DNA of 64,000 nucleotides, from NCBI RefSeq assembly GCF_032884065.1, contig NC_088867.1, forward strand, positions 31,450,593 through 31,514,592, given 5' to 3'. This stretch comes from Artemia franciscana. Taxonomy: Eukaryota > Arthropoda > Branchiopoda > Anostraca > Artemiidae. The position numbers were made by a program, and so were the translations under genes. Shown here one piece after another: positions 60,065 to 64,000 of this stretch. The notes under the pieces are model-generated. The model was not told the DNA's origin, did no database searches, and worked only from the letters and a program-made list of their open reading frames with translations. Positions within the stretch are counted from its first letter, which is position 1; each line of letters starts with the position of its first letter.

Positions 60065-61267
60065 TTGAACGGCAAAAATAACAAAAATCTCTTGCGAAAA
60101 GCCTGCTTAACCTGAGGACTTTGGTAAAAACGTTGACAAATAGTAAAAATATCGCATCTTTCCTTTAAGAAAATATTTGAGCAAGTCTTTGATTTTTTGC
60201 GTGTAGACAATCCCTAGGTTTTTCAGCCTCGTTTCGTACTATAATTTACAATTGGATTTGCTTGTAATGAGTAATGATTGTTTTGTTTTTTTCCATAAAT
60301 AGATTGATTAGAATCCATAATCCATAATTGATTAGAATCTTTGAAATAAAGTTAGAATCCATAATCCATAATTGATTAGAATCTTTGAAATAAAGTGGTA
60401 TCGATTTGAACATTTTTGGAAATTCTTCTAAAAGCAACTAGAAGAATATCGTTAGCGATGGCAAACACCGAATAAGTTGAAAATTTAAGGGTTAGAATTG
60501 GTGAAAGAATAATTTGTTCCACCTTGTCTGAACAGTTTGAACTAACGATTCGCATCTTTATTATTTCAGAAAACGAAAGTCGGCTTCATCTTTTGTGCTT
60601 GGATATGCTCTTCGCTTTCTTTTAAATTGGTATGTATTCCTTTTTTTAATTAAAAGCCTGGGGCACTCAGGACAATCGAGAAGAGGGAGGGGGTTGTCAA
60701 AATCCCAAAGTCTTAGCCTTAAATAGACCCAGGACAACATATTCTGCTTTTTTGCGGCAGAAATTCACGATGCGGGCTTAATTGTTATTTTTGCATAATT
60801 TATAGCCGAAACCTTTTTACTTCATAATTTGTGTATGGTATAATTTTCCACGAAATAGAAAATCAAAAATTAGAAGAAATCTGCAAAAAAAAAAATAAAA
60901 ATAAACACTATAGTACAACCCTTTGATATTACTACGCAGAGCTAGTTCTACGACCCATCACTTTCATATTCCTTTCATATCCGTCTCTTTATTTGCTGCA
61001 CATTACCACGAATAGTTTAATAGAATACTAGACCGTTTTTTGTGATTATCATCCTACTTCAGACGAATAAGTGTGTTTTACGTTTCCAAAAAAGTAAAGG
61101 GAAGTGAAGATTAGTTTTTATCGTTTTGTAGGAACGAAAATTTTCTTCGAGAGTTGAAATAAGGAAGTCTGTGAACTATAGTATGTATCGAAATATATGA
61201 CTATCATAGACAACGCAATAGCGGTGCCTAAGTGAAGGAAAATGTTGGCACAATGTATTATTTATTA
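60065..61267. other. no gene seen; one short tandem duplication
   Basis: AT-rich sequence with a perfect 44-bp tandem duplication (60308-60395) and an A-run near 60886-60901. The minus-strand frame 60246-60437 runs through the duplication and is a by-product. Confidence 0.6.
60308..60395. repeat. perfect 44-bp tandem duplication
   Basis: Two identical units starting TTAGAATCCATAATCCATAA at 60308 and 60352. Identity indicates a recent event or an assembly artefact. Confidence 0.95.
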
Positions 61268-62580
61268 TTTTATGTTTACACCGGGACTTCGAATCGAAGG
61301 AGTTGTCGTAGAATTTCAAAAAGGGCTCATTCGTTTGGAAATTGAAAGGGCTAGTGCCCTTTTTAATAGTCAAAAGTGATGGGAGGACAACTAACAACCG
61401 TCCGAGAAATTATGTCTTTAAGGATACAAAAAACCCCAGTCCTCAGGGCAAGGGTTGTAAGTTATGCCCTGGGGGCAAATAAGGTTTTTATAGAATGCGT
61501 GGTCAAAGAAACTTCGGAGGGGTTTTATTGGATTGGTAATCAGAAGTTCTAGTGTCCTTTTTAAGAGTCAAAGTGATCGGAGGGCAGCTACCCCCCCCCC
61601 TCACACACACACGTCGTATTGTCCCGAAATGGATCTAATAGAAATTTGAGATAGCTATTTTATTCAAAATAGTCTTAATATCACATAGAAAAGCTTTTGG
61701 GGTTGAAACAAACCCCAGAGCTTAGGGGCAAGGGTTGTAAGTCATTTCCAGGGGGTTTTAAAGGTTTTTATGGAAGTGATAGTTGTATAAACTTTAGAGT
61801 TAAAAATTGGTTAAAGTTTGGTTAAAAATTGGAAATGGAAAGGGAAAAAGTTCCCTTTTAAGAGTCAAAATTGATGGAGGGCAGCTAGCCTCCTCCATTC
61901 TGATAACCCCTCTTTACCAAATGAATATGATTAAAATTGTGAGATAGTAAGTTTGCTTAAAATCATCCAAGGAATTAAAACAATGCTACTAGGGTTGACA
62001 CCCCCCCCCCCAGTGCCCTGGGAATAGGGTTTTAAGTCATGGTTTGGGGTCATGTAGGATTTTTATGGAATGGGTGATTGCAAAAACTTCATATGGGGCA
62101 CACTTGATTTCAAGTTGAAAGTTATATTGCCCTTTTTAAGAGTCAAAGTGATCTGAGAGCAACCACCCCTTCTTATCATTTCCCCAAAGGCAATCAAAAT
62201 TTGGAGATATAAATTTTGTTCATTGTAGTTAAAGAGTCCAGAAATTATTTCTTTCAGGAAGAAACTCTCGCCCCCACAGCTCTCAGGGCAAGGGTTGTAA
62301 GCTATGGCCCTGGGGCATCTAAGGTGTTTATAGAAAAAGTGGTTATATCTACTTCGGAGGGGACTCATTGGATTCGTAATATGAATTTCCAGTGCCCTTT
62401 TTAAGAGTCAAAGTAATGAGAAGGCAGCTACCTCCCCCAAAAAAACAAAACGTCGTGTTTTCCCGCAATACATTGAATAACAATTTTTAAGAAAGTCTTT
62501 TTATTCAAAATAGTCCAAAGATAATATAGCAAGACTTTTGGGGTTGATGCAAACCACCAGAGTCTAGGGGAGTAGTTGTA
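61268..62580 (+). repeat. R2 tandem array, second locus, 5 units
   Basis: Units marked by CCCTTTTTAAGAGTCAAAGTGATC-like sequence at about 61356, 61555, 61853, 62130 and 62394, each with GTAAGTTATGCCCTGGGGGC-like and ACTTCGGAGGGG-like segments as in 8214-11632. The left boundary (TTTATTATTTTATGTTTACACCGGG) is a decayed form of the T-run and CCCAGGGG start. A more diverged core lies at 63050-63245. Confidence 0.85.
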
Positions 62581-64000
62581 GGAGTAGAAGTAGTAGTATT
62601 ATGACCCAAATGTTGTCTTTTGGTTAGTTCAACATCCCCCCAACAAGTGTTGTAAGTTTTAATTTTACACACGAAACTGTTCCTAAAATATTGCTGATGT
62701 GCCCTTTTGACAACCTGCATACGGATGGTAGGTTGTCATTATAACAACAGGAATATTCTCGGGAAATTTCACCTTCATACCTTCATAGGTTGCAGATTTT
62801 GAGCTTGCCAGAAGACAATCTGTGCATACATTTAATGCTGTTTCTACGGTCACTGTAATTAACGACACAAATGGCATCAAGTTGAAACTTTTAGGGAATG
62901 TTTAAGGGGAGTTTCAATTAAACGAAAAACCTATATGCATGCAGGTATTAAAAGGCCATATAAGCAATATAGGGCATATAAGGAAATAGGCAGTGATGCT
63001 CTATCATAGCTAGTAATATCATTGATATTTTAAAGGAGCTAATTTGATTGAAAATTAAAAGTTCTAATGTCCTCTTAGGAGTCAAAAGTGATTGTAGGGT
63101 AATCAGCCCTCCTCTTTAGCTCATAATTTTTCAGAAACTTCCAATCAAAATTTCAAGACAACCATTTTGTTCGGCATAGCTGAACAGCCTAGTAACTATA
63201 TCTCTGGGGATATTGGGTAGGTCAACCCTCCCCCCACAGTTATGTTATTTGCCGTTATGCTTGAAAACTAAATATTACTTTAAAAATAAATCAAAACGCA
63301 CTGTTTATATGCTAGTTGCCAATAAGACATCTCAGCTATATACCAAGAACGACTGAGGGTATTAAGCTCGAACTTTCGGGGTTACTTCTATTACTACTTT
63401 CGCTTTTAATATTTGACTAGAATCAAAAGATTGTAAATGAATCCAACCTGTGAAAAAGCATAAATATAGTTTTTTTTGGGAATGGTATTTATTTTTATTT
63501 ATCAGGTCAACTAGAGAATTAAATCAATCAGTATTTTAATTAAATCAAATAGTACTATTTGTGTTAGGATTTTCAAGAGGGTTTATGTTGTTTAAAATTG
63601 CTAAAAAAGTTTCTCCAGCATGCAAATAGCATACCAAGCTATGAATTTTTAAAGAAAAACCATACAGATTGAAACTATTATTTTATTTTTCCCTGAAAAA
63701 GACTATTTGAATATAAAACGAACAGCAATTAATCAATAAACCTTTTTCCGCAAAATAATTTTTTTTAAAAGCAAAGAACTCCATTAAACCAAAAATGAAC
63801 AAAAAAGAATCAAATAATCTACCAAGCGTAAAACTACCACAAATCAGTATCGATAAATAAATGAAATCCCAAACGAACAGAAATTATAATAAATAACCGA
63901 GTCAAACTCAAAAAGAGCAGAAATTAACATAAGTAGGGCTCAAAATCCCTATGCTTTCTAAAAGCCAGAATATGATTTGCACTTTACTGAAAAATTCTTT
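62581..64000. other. no gene; R4 fragments and old repeat arms
   Basis: An R4-type piece at about 62580-62720 (GTAGTAGTATTATGACC, TTCAACATCCCCCCAACAAG, ACTGTTCCTAAAATATTGCTG) and an inverted one at about 62860-62930 (GGCATCAAGTTGAAACTTTT). A decayed R2/R3 core lies at 63050-63245 and an old foldback-like arm at about 63755-63925 (CAAACGAACAGAAATTATAA). No coding region is recognised. Confidence 0.6.

Overview
This window is eukaryotic nuclear DNA, AT-rich and dominated by repeats. The only host gene I can support is the 3' end of a BUD13 homologue (a pre-mRNA splicing and retention factor) at the left end: two coding exons on the + strand with GT/AG splice sites, matching phase and a downstream poly(A) signal. 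Introns, spliceosomal splice sites, hAT and LINE relics and simple repeats all point to an animal. An arthropod fits best (short TTAGG/CCTAA-like tract, repeat style). The repeats remind me of crustacean, perhaps brine shrimp, sequence; that is an impression I could not test.

Layout. 1-3595: BUD13 intron holding repeat R1 (512-2385) and a truncated R3 copy (2386-3036). 3596-6290: last two BUD13 exons, an intron with a long (AT)n tract, and the 3' UTR. 6418-8130: degenerate LINE on the minus strand. 8214-11632: a tandem array of about 13 decayed units of roughly 270-300 bp (R2). 12473-12808: a complete foldback element. 13740-16846: a hAT transposon with near-perfect terminal repeats and a perfect 8-bp target duplication, but a broken transposase. 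17715-18110: short tandem repeat. 21055-22060: GACTGT-type minisatellite. 23378-26298: two R3 copies in a row. 30150-31640: second LINE of the same family. 33857-34605: a 749-bp MITE-like element with perfect 20-bp inverted ends. 37777-38140: 180-bp tandem duplication. 38838-41548: second R1 element, inverted. 44603-45443: internally deleted R3. 47737-47810: (AT)n. 51828-52760: end of a different LINE. 53990-55480: decayed tandem family R4. 56700-60064: two R3 copies tail to tail. 61268-62580: second R2 array. The remaining stretches hold no recognisable gene.

The least explained structure is R3, a 1.6-1.7 kb composite repeat. It starts with a small hairpin next to AGTAAGGAGCGAC and ends with the inverse of that motif. 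Inside it alternates a roughly 130-bp core (also the unit of the R2 arrays) with long foldback palindromes, one of which also occurs alone. R1, R2, R3 and R4 look like related, long-lived, non-coding repeat families that fill much of the window. No intact autonomous transposon, tRNA gene or rRNA gene was found. All identifications are by eye; no alignment or database search was run.
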